Shown here: piece by piece, positions 5,695 to 5,813 of the stretch | How the letters are laid out: every line of letters begins with the position of its first letter | How positions within the stretch are numbered: the first letter of the stretch is position 1 | DNA from: Cellvibrionales bacterium UBA5860 | GTDB taxonomy: Bacteria > Pseudomonadota > Gammaproteobacteria > Pseudomonadales > Porticoccaceae | Reading direction: 5' to 3' | DNA: 5,813 nucleotides | Assembly (NCBI GenBank): GCA_002431545.1 | Contig: DJFY01000021.1 | Location: forward strand, 17,923-23,735 | Position numbers and translations under genes: made by a program | The notes under the pieces: model-generated | What the model saw: only the letters and a program-made list of their open reading frames with translations | Told to the model about the DNA's origin: nothing | Database searches by the model: none

Positions 5695-5813
5695 TATTTA
5701 CTTTCGCCAAGTTCTGCCTGCAAGGTGACTTACTACTGTGTCAGACCCCGAGCCACAACTGGCGCTTCATTAATCTGTAAAATCTGTCGTTTAAAATTCG
5801 TAACTCCAGCGGT

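Larger units (their letters stand above)
5332..5813. other. Intergenic region upstream of rne, no gene seen
   Basis: No open frame here looks like a protein, and no RNA gene is recognisable. The stretch holds small dyads at 5419-5433, 5533-5551, 5637-5650 and 5670-5694, and a 9-base direct repeat (5458-5466 and 5568-5576). A strong rne promoter is not visible. The best minus-strand guess is TTGCAG (5718-5723), 17 bases, TAAATA (5695-5700), which would give a leader above 500 bases. On the plus strand TAAAAT (5792-5797) could be a -10 for a gene beyond the right edge; in many gammaproteobacteria rluC diverges from rne, but that gene is not in view. Confidence 0.6.

Noticed and set aside
5525..5780. 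Short open frames on both strands upstream of rne
   Set aside because: One starts at TTG, none has a Shine-Dalgarno or recognisable product, and they overlap each other.
1..5813. Insertion sequence, prophage, CRISPR or novel defence system
   Set aside because: No transposase, integrase, terminal repeats or spaced repeat array was found; the rne, tRNA, marC and tamA genes are conserved core genes.

Overview
The window reads as a chromosomal housekeeping segment from a gammaproteobacterium, moderately GC-rich by eye. The main evidence is a full-length RNase E of the long scaffold type. Its catalytic aspartates and zinc-link cysteines fall at residues 303, 346, 404 and 407, the same numbers as in the Escherichia coli enzyme. 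Two C-terminal NDPR motifs recall what I remember of Pseudomonas-type RNase E, so a Pseudomonadales/Cellvibrionales-like bacterium is my best guess. I cannot name a genus.

Every recognisable gene lies on the minus strand. In transcription order, from right to left, the layout is: (1) 5332-5813, an intergenic stretch with no credible gene but several small dyads; the next gene to the right is outside the window. (2) 5163-5331, the leader of rne, with two abutting hairpins and a third just ahead of the Shine-Dalgarno sequence. (3) 1992-5162, rne. (4) 1928-1989, a 76-base spacer holding overlapping inverted repeats and a good promoter for the tRNA. (5) 1828-1915, tRNA-Ser(UGA) with encoded CCA, followed by a likely rho-independent terminator at 1750-1788. 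(6) 1009-1626, a MarC-family inner-membrane protein. (7) 1-884, the N-terminal 294 residues of TamA, whose barrel runs off the left edge.

The genes do not form one pathway. RNase E handles RNA decay and rRNA/tRNA maturation, and the tRNA just downstream belongs to a class of RNA that this enzyme processes. MarC is a polytopic inner-membrane protein of unknown function. TamA is an outer-membrane Omp85 protein of the translocation and assembly module. I see no mobile element, CRISPR array or unknown multigene system. The most interesting material is regulatory: the structured rne leader, the lack of an obvious terminator between rne and the tRNA, and TTG starts without a visible Shine-Dalgarno sequence for both marC and tamA.
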